A stretch of DNA of 64,000 bases from Streptomyces rhizoryzae (GTDB lineage Bacteria; Actinomycetota; Actinomycetes; Streptomycetales; Streptomycetaceae). Position 1 is the stretch's first letter. Every line of letters starts with the position of its first letter. The DNA is taken from assembly GCF_023155275.1 (NCBI RefSeq), contig NZ_JALMUV010000009.1:114176-178175 (forward strand). Reading direction: 5' to 3'. Shown here piece by piece: positions 24,791-33,666 of the stretch. The notes under the pieces are model-generated. The model was not told the DNA's origin. It made no database searches and saw only the letters and a program-made list of their open reading frames with translations. Position numbers and translations under genes: made by a program.

Positions 24791-25684
24791 CTACCCGGCC
24801 AGCGCGGCGCGCACCGCGTCGGCGATCCGGGGATGCGCGAAGGTGAAGCCGGTCTCCAGCAGCCGGCGCGGGACGACCCGCTGGCTGCCGAGCACGTCGT
24901 CCGCGAACTCCCCGAGCGCCAGCCGGAGTACCGGCGCCGGGACGGTGCACAGCGTGGGGCGGCCCAGCAGGCGGCCCATCACCGCGGTCGCCTCGCGGTT
25001 GGTGACCGGCTCCGGCGCGGTGAGGTTGACCGGCCCGGACAGCTCCTCGGTGGCCAGCAGGTGGCGCAGCGCCGCGATGTGGTCCGCCAGCGAGATGAAG
25101 CTCCAGTACTGGCCGCCGTCGCCGAGCCGGCCGCCCAGCCCCAGCCGGAAGACCGGGAACAGCCGCCCCCAGGCGCCGCCGGAGCGGGCCACGACCAGAC
25201 CGGTCCGGGCGAACACGGTCCGGATGCCGGCGTTCAGGGCCGGGGCGGCGGCGTCCTCCCAGTCCACGCAGACCTCCGGCAGGAAGCCGCTGCCGGCCGG
25301 GGCGCTCTCGTCGGTGCGGCGGTCCCCGGTGTCGCCGTAGTAGCCGATCGCGCTGCCGGAGACGAAGACCCGCGGCGGCTCGTCCAGCGCGGCCAGCGCG
25401 GTGGCCAGGGTCCGGGTGCCCAGCACCCGGCTGTCGCGGATCTCCTGCTTGTACGCGGCGGTCCAGCGGTGGTCGGCGACGCCCGCCCCCGCGAGGTGCA
25501 CCACCGCCGCGCAGCCGGCCAGCGCGGCCGGGTCGAGCCGGCGGCCCTGGGGGTCCCAGGCCACCTCGCCGGCCGCCGCCGGGCGCCGGCGGACGAGCCG
25601 GACGACGTCGTGGCCGTCCGCGCGCAGGTTCCGGACGAGCGCCGTGCCGATGAGACCGGACGAGCCGGTGATCGCGATCCGCAT
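24791..25684 (-). CDS. TIGR01777-type NAD(P)-binding epimerase-like protein
   Basis: A protein of 297 residues from ATG 25684. MRIAITGSSGLIGTALVRNL is the Rossmann nucleotide loop; VVHLAGAGVADHRW, KQEIRDSRVLGTRTL, VSGSAIGYYGDTGDR and ARTGLVVARSGG follow the SDR-like family TIGR01777 (YfcH). The typical C-terminal DUF1731-like part is present (FADDVLGSQRVVPRRLLETGF). The YxxxK pair of classical SDRs is not evident, and the substrate is unknown. In E. coli the relative is non-essential. Confidence 0.9.
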   Translation of the reverse strand: MRIAITGSSGLIGTALVRNLRADGHDVVRLVRRRPAAAGEVAWDPQGRRLDPAALAGCAAVVHLAGAGVADHRWTAAYKQEIRDSRVLGTRTLATALAALDEPPRVFVSGSAIGYYGDTGDRRTDESAPAGSGFLPEVCVDWEDAAAPALNAGIRTVFARTGLVVARSGGAWGRLFPVFRLGLGGRLGDGGQYWSFISLADHIAALRHLLATEELSGPVNLTAPEPVTNREATAVMGRLLGRPTLCTVPAPVLRLALGEFADDVLGSQRVVPRRLLETGFTFAHPRIADAVRAALAG

Positions 25685-25750
25685 GGTCCCATCCTGCCCG
25701 CAAACCGGGGCGGTGCGGGGGAACCGGCGCGGCCGCCGGTCAGCAGGGGC

Positions 25751-26269
25751 CTACTCGCGGAAGCGGGCCCACAGGGCCGGGAAGCGGTCGGCGAGGGTGG
25801 CGTCGTCGTCCGGGTCGAGGTAGCCGCCGAGCGGTTCCGGCGGGGGCGGCGGCAGGCCCAGGTCGGGCATGACGGTGCCGGTCAGCTGCTCGTACGCCTC
25901 GTCGGCGGCGTAGCCCAGCTCCTCGGCGTCGCCGTCGTTCTCCTCGTCAAAGTCGCCGAGCAGGCGGGCGAGCTGGTCCGGGTCGTGCAGCGCGCCCTCG
26001 AAGACGTGCCGGCCCCGGCCGATCAGCCAGCAGCGGAAGTAGTCGAAGGCGTCGTCGCTCGCGCCGCCCAGCAGCAGCGCCGCGGCGGCCCACAGGTCCC
26101 AGGTGTAGGCGCGGTTGTAGCGGGACTCGAAGTGGCGGGCGAAGTCCACGATGCCGTCCGGGTCGAGCCCGAGCAGCCGCTCCACCAGGGCGTCGGCCTG
26201 CTCCACGGGGTCGTCCCCGGCGGCCTCGCGGGAGCCGTCGACCAGCTCCCAGAACTCCTTCTCGTCCAT
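25751..26269 (-). CDS. DUF4240 domain protein
   Basis: A protein of 172 residues, ATG 26269 with GGAG upstream. MDEKEFWELVDGSREAAGD, then DIVDF-like GIVDFARHFESRYNRAYTW and LWAAAALLLGGASDDAFDYFRCWLIGRG match the DUF4240 pattern, a cytoplasmic family common in actinobacteria and seen near toxin-immunity genes elsewhere. A proline tract near residue 140 (LGLPPPPPEPLG) precedes an acidic stretch. Function unknown. It is divergent from the sigma-like membrane protein. Confidence 0.8.
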   Translation of the reverse strand: MDEKEFWELVDGSREAAGDDPVEQADALVERLLGLDPDGIVDFARHFESRYNRAYTWDLWAAAALLLGGASDDAFDYFRCWLIGRGRHVFEGALHDPDQLARLLGDFDEENDGDAEELGYAADEAYEQLTGTVMPDLGLPPPPPEPLGGYLDPDDDATLADRFPALWARFRE

Positions 26270-26483
26270 CACCGCTCCAGCATCCGCCCTGCCGCCGCGG
26301 CCCGCACGCGGAGTGCCCCGGACGCGGCGGCCGCGCGCGTGCGGCGGTGAACGGGGGCGCGGGCGGCGGGGGTCGGGCGGGTGACCGGGCCGCCGTTCCC
26401 TCGTTGTGCGGCATGCAACGACGGCAGACCCGCAGACCGTCAGGACCCCCACAGCACTCCACCTCGTGAAGGGCGCACCCGCC

Positions 26484-28385
26484 ATGCCCATGGACGAACG
26501 GACCCGGGCCGATGTCGAACGCGCCGAGGCGGCCCTCGTCGAGCACTATCCGCGGCTGGTCCGCCTGGCCCACCTCGTCCTGCCCCCGTCGATGGGCCGC
26601 CACCGCAAGGTGCTCACCGCGCACGGCCTGGTGCAGCGCGCCCTGCCCTGGCGCGCCGCGCGCCGGGCGGCCGGGGCGCTGCCCGCCCAGCGCGGCCCGG
26701 ACACCGCCGCCGGCTACGACCTGGTCCGGCAGCGGACCCTGGAGCTGGCGCTGGCCTACGAGGACCGGCGGCGGCCCGCGGTGCTGCTGCCGACCGTGCC
26801 GTTCGTCTGGGGGCTGCGGCTCTTCCCGCGGGCCGGCGGTGCCGACGAACTGGCCCTGGACCAGGCGCTGTCGGCGGTTCCGGCCGCGGTCCGGGCCGCC
26901 CTGGGGCTGCGGCACCTGGAGGGGCTGGAGGACGAGGCGGTGCGGGCCGTCCTGGCGCGCGCCGGGGCCGCGGACCCGGACGCGGCGCTGCGGGCGGCCG
27001 GACAGCTGGACCGGCGCACCGGCGCCGGGGCCGCGGCGCTGCTGACCGCCGGCGAGTTCGACCCGTGCACGGTGCACGTCCGGTCGACCGATCTGCTGCG
27101 CCGCCGCCAGCGGGTGCGGGCCGCGGCGGTGCTCGCGGTGGTGCTGGCGGCCGGTGCGGCGGTGGCGGCGCTGCCCGCCGGCCGGCCCGCCGGCCGGCCC
27201 GCCCCCACCGCCGCCCAGCAGGCCCTGGACCCCGGCCGGCTGCTGCGCACGCCCAACGAGGAGTGGGTGCGGACCTCCCGGGTGGACTTCACCGCCTGGC
27301 CGCCGCGCGGCCGCCAGGCCGGGGACCGGCGGCTGCTGGCGCGGGCGCTGCGGGTCTGGGCCGCGCCGCCGCCCGGCACCCGGATCGTCGCGGCGGCCGG
27401 CACCGCGACCCGGCCCCCCGCGGAACCGCCCCGGCTGCTCTACGCCGGCCTGATCGACAACGTGATGGTGGTGGTCTTCCACGACGGGCAGCGGCTGGTG
27501 CGCTACGCCGAGCCCGAAGGGGCCACCCCCACCCTGCACTTCGCCCGGGTCGACAACGCCGACCTCACCACCGCCGGCGCGCTGGTGATCGGCCGCGGCA
27601 ACGGCTGGCAGCGCTATCTGATCGCCCCCTGGGTCGCCGACGTCGCCGTCCGGGACCTGCTCACCCCCGACGCCCCGCCGCACGGCCTGCACCTGGCCCC
27701 GGACGGCGTCACCGACCGGATCCCGCTGCCGCCCGCCGACGGCGCCCCGTGCGGGCACTGGCCGGCGGCCGAGTTCCGCTCCTCGGCGCGGCTGGACGAC
27801 CGCCGCTCCTTCGTGGTGACCGACCTCGGCGACCTCGCGCCGGTGCACCTGACGCACCTGGCGCCGCCGGCCGGGCCGGCCGCCCCCGGCGAGGCGACCG
27901 GCGCGCCCGCGCGGCACAGCTGGGCCCGCACCGCGTGCACCCTGCGGTCGCTGCGCGGCACCGGCGTACGGTCCGTCAGCAACTGGGTCTATGCCCACCA
28001 GCAGCTCCCCGAGGACGGCGGCACCGCGGACTGGGTCTGCAACCGCGCGGAGACCTGGCGGGGGCCCGGCCGGGCCATGGTCCAGTTCGAGCCGCCCGCG
28101 ACCGGACCGGCCGACCCGGGGCGGATCGCCGGACGGGCCACCGGCACCGCGGTGTGCGGCCCGTTCGGCCGCAGTGTGCTCGGCGGCGTCCACTGGCGGG
28201 CGAAGTCCGGGACGTGGTACCTGCTCGCGGCGGGCGGCGGCCAGGTGGGCGGGATCGACGTCACCGGCGGCGTACGGGCCGCGGCCGACGCCCCGACCCT
28301 GGCGGTGCCGGCCGCACCGGACGCCCCGGCCCAGATCACCGGCCGCCTGCCGGAAGGCGGCAGCCTGCGGGCGCTCCAGCCCTGA
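26484..28385 (+). CDS. Sigma-factor-like N-terminus fused to a single-span membrane protein
   Basis: A protein of about 633 residues from ATG 26484 (or 26490); an in-frame codon at 26406 is less likely. The first 215 residues resemble a degenerate ECF/SigE-type factor: VEHYPRLVRLAHLVLPPS in the region-2 position and LSAVPAAVRAALGLRHLEGL with DEAVRAVLARAG in the region-4 position. A basic stretch RRRQRVR then leads into one membrane span (AAAVLAVVLAAGAAVAALP), followed by about 380 extracellular residues with scattered Cys (DGAPCGHWP, RTACTLRSL, WVCNRAETW, AVCGPFGRS) that may form disulfides. DNA binding is doubtful. Function unknown. Confidence 0.65.
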   Translation: MPMDERTRADVERAEAALVEHYPRLVRLAHLVLPPSMGRHRKVLTAHGLVQRALPWRAARRAAGALPAQRGPDTAAGYDLVRQRTLELALAYEDRRRPAVLLPTVPFVWGLRLFPRAGGADELALDQALSAVPAAVRAALGLRHLEGLEDEAVRAVLARAGAADPDAALRAAGQLDRRTGAGAAALLTAGEFDPCTVHVRSTDLLRRRQRVRAAAVLAVVLAAGAAVAALPAGRPAGRPAPTAAQQALDPGRLLRTPNEEWVRTSRVDFTAWPPRGRQAGDRRLLARALRVWAAPPPGTRIVAAAGTATRPPAEPPRLLYAGLIDNVMVVVFHDGQRLVRYAEPEGATPTLHFARVDNADLTTAGALVIGRGNGWQRYLIAPWVADVAVRDLLTPDAPPHGLHLAPDGVTDRIPLPPADGAPCGHWPAAEFRSSARLDDRRSFVVTDLGDLAPVHLTHLAPPAGPAAPGEATGAPARHSWARTACTLRSLRGTGVRSVSNWVYAHQQLPEDGGTADWVCNRAETWRGPGRAMVQFEPPATGPADPGRIAGRATGTAVCGPFGRSVLGGVHWRAKSGTWYLLAAGGGQVGGIDVTGGVRAAADAPTLAVPAAPDAPAQITGRLPEGGSLRALQP

Positions 28386-28387
28386 GC

Positions 28388-28440
28388 GGGGGAGGGGGAG
28401 CGGGAGGGGGGAGGGGGAGAGGGAAGCGGGCGAGGGGTGG
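28388..28440 (+). repeat. G-rich purine tract with quadruplex potential
   Basis: At least seven runs of three to six G separated by one to four bases lie directly after the 26484 gene's stop, between two convergent genes. The run meets the usual four-G-run quadruplex pattern on the plus strand. No hairpin terminator is visible here, so the tract itself may pause or end transcription. Confidence 0.6.
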
Positions 28441-28569
28441 TGCTGCGGGGGCTGCCGGGGCGGGGCGGGGCAACTGGGCTGCGCTGTACGGAAGCTGTTC
28501 CTGGCGCCGCCCCGGCCCCTGGCCCGGCGCGCTCCGGCCCGCCCCTGGCGCCTCGCCCCGGGACCGCCG

Positions 28570-29688
28570 TCAGCCCGCCGCGGCGTCTTCCCCGCCCGTG
28601 GGCGGTGCGTAGAGGGCGGCGGTCCGGTGGGCGGCCGTGGCGAAGCGGTCGCGCAGGTCGGCGGGGGCCAGGACCTCGCTCTCCGGGCCCAGGCCCAGCA
28701 GCTGGGTGTAGGCGACCTCCTGGGACTCCACGGGGAGGGTGACCGTCAGCCAGCCCCGTGCGTCCGGCCCGCCCGCGGCCACCGCCCGGTCGACGGCCTC
28801 CCGGGCCGCGGCCGGTTCCGTGACGTGCGGCAGCTGGCGGACGCCGGCCGGGGAGAGCCGGACCACCACCTCCTCGCGCAGCAGCGACCGCCGGAACTGC
28901 GCGGCCCGCTCGGCCCAGAACGCGGGCAGGTCGAACTCCGGATCGCGGACGAAGCGGCCGGCCGCCGCGTCCGGGCCCGCCGCCCCGCCGTCCGCCCCGC
29001 CGTCCGCCCCGTCCGCCGGCGCGGCCGGCTCGGCAGCGGTGAAGCGGTCGACGCGGTAGACCCGGAAGCCGGGGCGGGCGGCGGGCGCCTCGGCGGAGGC
29101 GGCCCCCGCCGGCCGGGGCCCGTCCGTCGAGCGGGCCGCGAGATACCAGACCCCGGCCTTCAGCACGAGCCCGTACGGCTCCAGTGCGCGGACCACCTCG
29201 CGGTCCCGGCGCAGATAGCGCACCGTCAGGCGGCGGTCGTCCCGGACCGCGTCGGCGATCACCGGCAGCAGCTCGGGCGTCTGCGGATCGTGGTACCACC
29301 GCGGGGCGTCCAGGTGGAACCGCTGGGCGGCGCCCGACGCGGCGTCCCGCAGCTCCGGCAGCAGCGCGGCGGACACCTTCAGCCGGGCGGCGGACGCGGC
29401 GTCGGCCAGCCCCATCTCCCGCAGCGCGGACGGCACTCCGGACAGGAAGAGCGCCTCCGCCTCGCTGCGGCCGAGACCCGTCAGCCGGGTGCGGTACCCG
29501 CCTATCAGGCGGTAGCCCCCGGCCCGGCCGCGGTCCGCGTACACGGGCACCCCCGCCTCCGAGAGGGACAGCACGTCCCGGGCGACGGTGCGCTCCGAGA
29601 CCTCCAGCTCCCGCGCCAGCTCACCGGCCGTCATCGACGGTCGGGACTGGAGCAGGAGTACCAATTTGATCAGCCGTGCGGCACGCAT
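28570..29688 (-). CDS. WYL-domain transcriptional regulator (DeoR-like HTH)
   Basis: A protein of 372 residues from ATG 29688 (MRAARLIKLVLLLQSRPSMT). Residues 1-60 form an HTH_11 winged helix (TAGELARELEVSERTVARDV) with the wing GRAGGYRLIGGYRTRL. The WYL domain follows (RFHLDAPRWYH, VRYLRRDREVVRALEPYGLVLKAGVWYLAA), in the ligand-sensing class that also binds single-stranded nucleic acid in some relatives. A C-terminal WCX-like region ends the protein. A Gly/Asp/Ala-rich insert interrupts it near residue 225. Regulated genes unknown; relatives near DNA-repair or defence loci exist, but none is seen here. Confidence 0.9.
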   Translation of the reverse strand: MRAARLIKLVLLLQSRPSMTAGELARELEVSERTVARDVLSLSEAGVPVYADRGRAGGYRLIGGYRTRLTGLGRSEAEALFLSGVPSALREMGLADAASAARLKVSAALLPELRDAASGAAQRFHLDAPRWYHDPQTPELLPVIADAVRDDRRLTVRYLRRDREVVRALEPYGLVLKAGVWYLAARSTDGPRPAGAASAEAPAARPGFRVYRVDRFTAAEPAAPADGADGGADGGAAGPDAAAGRFVRDPEFDLPAFWAERAAQFRRSLLREEVVVRLSPAGVRQLPHVTEPAAAREAVDRAVAAGGPDARGWLTVTLPVESQEVAYTQLLGLGPESEVLAPADLRDRFATAAHRTAALYAPPTGGEDAAAG

Positions 29689-29718
29689 GACTCCATCATG
29701 CGGGGCACCACCGACAAC

Positions 29719-29751
29719 GTCCCGCGGCCGCCGGTGCGGCGGCCGCGGGAC
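29719..29751 (-). terminator. First hairpin downstream of the aceE region
   Basis: GTCCCGCGGCCGCC pairs perfectly with GGCGGCCGCGGGAC (14 bp), loop GGTGC. It is the farther of two stacked hairpins between the aceE stop and the WYL gene start. Confidence 0.7.
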
Positions 29752-29760
29752 GAAGGGGAT

Positions 29761-29802
29761 CCCGTGCGAGGACCCCGGGCGCGGGGATGGCCCTCGCACG
29801 GG
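29761..29802 (-). terminator. Second hairpin downstream of aceE
   Basis: CCCGTGCGAG pairs with CTCGCACGGG (10 bp) around a 22-base, G/C-rich interior that can add short internal pairs. It lies 73-114 bases after the aceE stop, so it is the first strong structure an aceE transcript meets. Confidence 0.65.
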
Positions 29803-29874
29803 AGTTCATGGGCGGGCGGCGCCCGGTGTCGGCCGGGGCCGCCCGCGTCCCGATGGCCCCGAAGGGGCCCGGTC

Positions 29875-32550
29875 TCACAGCCCGTAGCGCTCCCGGGCCT
29901 CCTTGACCGCCTCCGGCTTGACGTCCCCGCGCCGGGCGAGCGCCGCCAGCGCCTGGACGACCACTGACTGCGGGTCGACGCCGAAGTAGCGGCGGGCCGC
30001 GTCGCGGGTGTCGGACAGGCCGAAGCCGTCCGTCCCGATGGAGACCCAGTCCTGCTCGACCCACGGGGCGATCTGGTCCGGGACCGCCCGCATCCAGTCG
30101 CTCACCGCGACGACCGGGCCGGGCGCACCGGCCAGCGCACGGGTCACGTACGGCACCCGGTCCTCGCCCTCCAGGCGGGCCGCGTCGCACTCCAGGGCGT
30201 CCCGGCGCAGCTCCGTCCAGGACGGCGCGGACCACACGTCCGCCGCCACGCCCCAGTCGGCGGCCAGCAGCGCTTGCGCCTCCAGGGCCCAGTGGATCGC
30301 GGTGCCGGAGGCCAGCAGCTGGAGCCGCGGTACCTCGGCGCCCTCGATCGCGGTGGCCTCCTTGAAGCGGTACAGGCCCTTGAGGATGCCCTCCTCGACG
30401 CCCTCCGGCATGGCCGGCTGCACCTTGGTCTCGTTGTAGACCGTGAGGTAGTAGAAGACGTCCTCGGCGTCCGGACCGTACATCCGGCGCAGGCCCTCCT
30501 TGACGATCACCGCGACCTCGTAGGCGAACGCCGGGTCGTAGGAGAGCGCCGCCGGGTTGGTCGAGGCGATCAGGTGGGAGTGGCCGTCGGCGTGCTGGAG
30601 GCCCTCACCGGTCATCGTGGTGCGGCCCGCGGTGGCGCCGATGACGAAACCGCGGCCCAGCTGGTCGGCGAGCGCCCAGAACTGGTCGGCGGTCCGCTGC
30701 CAGCCGAACATCGAGTAGAAGATGTAGAACGGGATCATCGGCTCGCCGTGCGTCGCGTACGACGTCGCGGCGGCGGTGAAGTCGGCCAGCGAACCGGCCT
30801 CCGTGATGCCCTCGTTGAGGATCTGGCCGTCCTTGGCCTCCTTGTACCAGAGCAGCTGGTCCCGGTCGACCGGGTCGTAGGTCGCGCCCTTGGGGGAATA
30901 GAGGCCGGCGGTCGGGAAGAGCGACTCCATGCCGAAGGTGCGGGCCTCGTCCGGGACGATCGGGACCCAGCGCTTGCCGGTCTCCTTGTCCCGCATCAGG
31001 TCCTTCACCAGCCGGACGAACGCCATGGTGGTGGCGATCTCCTGGCTGCCGGAGCCCTTCTTCAGCGCGTCGAACGCCTTGTCCGCGGGGAGCGGCAGCG
31101 GCTTGGCGACGACCTTGCGGGCCGGCGCCGGACCACCGAGCGCGGCGCGCCGGGTGCGCAGGTACTGCATCTCCGGGGAGTCCTCGGCCGGGCGCCAGTA
31201 CGGCACCAGGTCGCCCTCCAGCGCGCTGTCGGGGATGGGGAGTTCGAGCAGGTCCCGCATGGTGCGGAACTCCGCCATCGTCAGCTTCTTCATCTGGTGG
31301 TTGGCGTTGCGGGACTCGAAGCCCGCGCCGAGGGTGTAGCCCTTGACGGTCTGCGCCAGGATGACGGTGGGCGCGCCCTTGTGCTCGACGGCGGCCTTGT
31401 ACGCGGCGTAGACCTTGCGCGGCTCGTGGCCGGCGCGGGAGGTCTGGAACAGCTCCAGCAGCTTGGCGTCGGAGAGCGTCGCGCCGATCGCCTTCAGCGC
31501 GTCGCTCGCGCCGAAGAAGTGCTCGCGCAGGTAGGCGGCGTCGCGGGTGGCGTAGGTCTGGAACTGCGCGTCCGGGGTCTCGCGCAGGCGCTGGAGCACC
31601 ACGCCCTCGGTGTCGCGGGCGAAGACCTCGTCCCACGCCTGGCCCCACAGGGCCTTGACGACGTTCCAGCCGGCGGCGCGGAACTGGGCCTCCAGCTCCT
31701 GCACGATCTTGAAGTTCGGGCGGACCGGGCCGTCCAGGCGCTGGAGGTTGCAGTTGATGACGAAGGTCAGGTTGTCCAGGCCCTCGCGGCCGGCCAGCGC
31801 CAGTGCGGCGGTCGACTCCGGCTCGTCCATCTCGCCGTCGCCCAGGAACGCCCAGACGTGGGAGTTGGCGGTGTCCTTGATGCCGCGGTGCTCCAGATAG
31901 CGGTTGAACCGCGCCTGGTAGATCGCCGAGAGCGGGCCCAGGCCCATCGAGACCGTGGGGAACTCCCACAGCCAGGGCAGCCGCCGCGGGTGCGGGTACG
32001 AGGGCAGGCCCTCGCCGCCCGCCTCCTGGCGGAAGTGGTCGAGCTGCTCCTCGGTGAGCCGGCCCTCCAGGAAGGCGCGGGCGTAGATGCCGGGGGAGGC
32101 GTGGCCCTGGATGTAGAGCTGGTCGCCGGAGCCGTCGGCCTCCTTGCCGCGGAAGAAGTGCTGGAAGCCGGTCTCGTAGAGCCAGGCCGCCGAGGCGAAG
32201 GTGGCGATGTGGCCGCCGAGGCCGAGCTTGGAGCCGCGGGTGACCATCGCCGCCGCGTTCCAGCGGTTCCAGGCGGTGATCCGGGCCTCCAGGGCCTCGT
32301 CACCGGGGAACGCGGGCTCCGCGGAGGTCGGGATGGTGTTGACGTAGTCCGTCTCAAGGAGGGACGGCAGGGCGGTGCCTTCGGTGCGCGCGGTGTGCTC
32401 CAGGGCGCGGCGCATGAGGTACGCGGCGCGATGCGGACCCGCTGCCTTGGTGACGGCGTCCAGCGACTCGCGCCACTCGGCCGTCTCCTCGGGGTCGCGG
32501 TCCGGGAGCTGGTCGAGCTGGCTGTACGGCAGGCGCACGGGATCGGGCAT
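29875..32550 (-). CDS. aceE: Pyruvate dehydrogenase E1 component, homodimeric type
   Basis: A protein of 891 residues from ATG 32550 ([20 protein letters not shown]) with AAAGGGG upstream. This is the large single-chain E1 of alpha2 type, not the split alpha/beta form. The thiamine-diphosphate motif is [10 protein letters not shown] ... [36 protein letters not shown] and the central [14 protein letters not shown] and [20 protein letters not shown] segments are characteristic. It decarboxylates pyruvate and reductively acetylates the lipoyl arms of E2 (33667-35388). A GntR-family gene and a palindromic site lie directly upstream, and two hairpins follow. Confidence 0.97.
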   Translation of the reverse strand: MPDPVRLPYSQLDQLPDRDPEETAEWRESLDAVTKAAGPHRAAYLMRRALEHTARTEGTALPSLLETDYVNTIPTSAEPAFPGDEALEARITAWNRWNAAAMVTRGSKLGLGGHIATFASAAWLYETGFQHFFRGKEADGSGDQLYIQGHASPGIYARAFLEGRLTEEQLDHFRQEAGGEGLPSYPHPRRLPWLWEFPTVSMGLGPLSAIYQARFNRYLEHRGIKDTANSHVWAFLGDGEMDEPESTAALALAGREGLDNLTFVINCNLQRLDGPVRPNFKIVQELEAQFRAAGWNVVKALWGQAWDEVFARDTEGVVLQRLRETPDAQFQTYATRDAAYLREHFFGASDALKAIGATLSDAKLLELFQTSRAGHEPRKVYAAYKAAVEHKGAPTVILAQTVKGYTLGAGFESRNANHQMKKLTMAEFRTMRDLLELPIPDSALEGDLVPYWRPAEDSPEMQYLRTRRAALGGPAPARKVVAKPLPLPADKAFDALKKGSGSQEIATTMAFVRLVKDLMRDKETGKRWVPIVPDEARTFGMESLFPTAGLYSPKGATYDPVDRDQLLWYKEAKDGQILNEGITEAGSLADFTAAATSYATHGEPMIPFYIFYSMFGWQRTADQFWALADQLGRGFVIGATAGRTTMTGEGLQHADGHSHLIASTNPAALSYDPAFAYEVAVIVKEGLRRMYGPDAEDVFYYLTVYNETKVQPAMPEGVEEGILKGLYRFKEATAIEGAEVPRLQLLASGTAIHWALEAQALLAADWGVAADVWSAPSWTELRRDALECDAARLEGEDRVPYVTRALAGAPGPVVAVSDWMRAVPDQIAPWVEQDWVSIGTDGFGLSDTRDAARRYFGVDPQSVVVQALAALARRGDVKPEAVKEARERYGL

Positions 32551-32642
32551 GGGTGGCCCCTTTCCGGACGGGTGGTGAATGCGAGTTCGGCAGGCATTCG
32601 GCAGGCAGGGGTGTCGCGCCCCAGTCATCGACGATAACGCTC

Positions 32643-32659
32643 TGATCGATGATCGATCA
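32643..32659. promoter_or_regulatory. 17-bp palindrome in the aceE promoter region
   Basis: TGATCGATGATCGATCA is a perfect inverted repeat with one central base. It lies 93-109 bp before the aceE start and 230 bp after the end of the GntR/FCD gene. The 9-mer AACGCTCTG flanks it on both sides (32636-32644, 32659-32667). Its symmetry suits a dimeric GntR regulator. The remaining 32551-32890 gap shows no gene. Confidence 0.65.
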
Positions 32660-32890
32660 ACGCTCTGTGGAGGAAAAACCGCAGGTCGGCACGGGGTGCC
32701 GCAATCCGGGGCACCCCGTGCCAGCTCCGGAGCCTGCCTCCGCTACGTACCGGAGCGCCTCCGGCACACCCCGGAACCGCCGCCCGCGCCGGCCCGCAGC
32801 GGCCGCCCCGGACCACGCAGGACGCCACGCAAGGCAGCGGCCCCGCGGAAACGTTCCGCGGGGCCTTTCGGCGGCGTCCCGGCCGGTGCC

Positions 32891-33514
32891 TCACACCCGC
32901 GGCGCGCAGCTCAGCACATGGGCCTTCAGCAGCGCGCCGATCCGCGGGTCGCGGCGGCGGAAGGCGTCCACCAGCTCCTGGTGGTCCTGGGCGTGCGAGC
33001 GCTGCTCCGGGCTGAACCAGCGGATCGACAGCGTCGTCCACACCTCCACGCCCAGCGACTCCCAGGTGTGCAGCAGCACGCCGTTCCCGGCCGCCCGCAC
33101 GATCTCCCGGTGGAAGGCCACCGTGTGCCGCACCTGCGCCTCGCCGTCCCCGATCGCGTCCGCCTCCCGCAGCGCCGCCACCTCGCGCTCCAGGGCCGCG
33201 GTGTCCTCCGCCAGCCGCCCGGCCGCCAGCTCCGCGGCGACCTGCTCCAGACCGGCCCGGACCGGGTAGCTCTCCTTGAGGTCGTCCGCGGTGAGGTTGC
33301 GCACCCGGACGCCCTTGTTGGGCGCCGACTCGATCAGCCGGAGCGACTCCAGCTCCCGCAGCGCCTCCCGCACCGGCGTCTGGCTGACCTCCAGCTCCAC
33401 CGCGATCCGCCGCTCGACGATCCGTTCGCCCGGCTGCCAGCGGCCGCTGACGATCCCCTCGAGGATGTGCTCGCGGATCTGTTCGCGCAGCGAGTGGACG
33501 ACGGGCGGGGTCAT
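32891..33514 (-). CDS. GntR-family transcriptional regulator, FadR/FCD type
   Basis: A protein of 207 residues; ATG 33514 (MTPPVVHSLREQIREHI) is preferred, with AAGGAG six bases upstream. The winged helix is WQPGERIVERRIAVELEVSQTPVREALRELESLRLI, followed by an all-helical FCD ligand domain with the metal-binding pattern YPVRAGLEQVAAELA, FHREIVRAAGN and DHQELVDAFRRRD. FCD regulators answer to small carboxylates such as pyruvate, glycolate or fatty acyl-CoA in characterised relatives. Placement directly before aceE makes it a candidate PdhR-like regulator of E1, with the 17-bp palindrome as possible operator. Confidence 0.88.
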   Translation of the reverse strand: MTPPVVHSLREQIREHILEGIVSGRWQPGERIVERRIAVELEVSQTPVREALRELESLRLIESAPNKGVRVRNLTADDLKESYPVRAGLEQVAAELAAGRLAEDTAALEREVAALREADAIGDGEAQVRHTVAFHREIVRAAGNGVLLHTWESLGVEVWTTLSIRWFSPEQRSHAQDHQELVDAFRRRDPRIGALLKAHVLSCAPRV

Positions 33515-33589
33515 GACGTGCTCCTTCAGAGCGGGTGGGGCCGCGAGAGGCGGTGCGGGGGCCATTATCCGGGAGACGGGTACGCACGA

Positions 33590-33629
33590 GGGCCGGCCCC
33601 GGCTCGTCGGAACGAACCGGGGCCGGCCC
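33590..33629 (-). terminator. Hairpin downstream of sucB
   Basis: A 13-bp perfect stem (GGGCCGGCCCCGG with its complement) is extended by TCGT/ACGA after one mismatch, with loop CGGA. It lies 38-77 bases after the sucB stop and 76 bases before the GntR gene start, so it separates the two transcripts. Confidence 0.85.
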
Positions 33630-33666
33630 CTGTGCACCATTACCGCTTCCCTGGCGGGAGCCGGGG

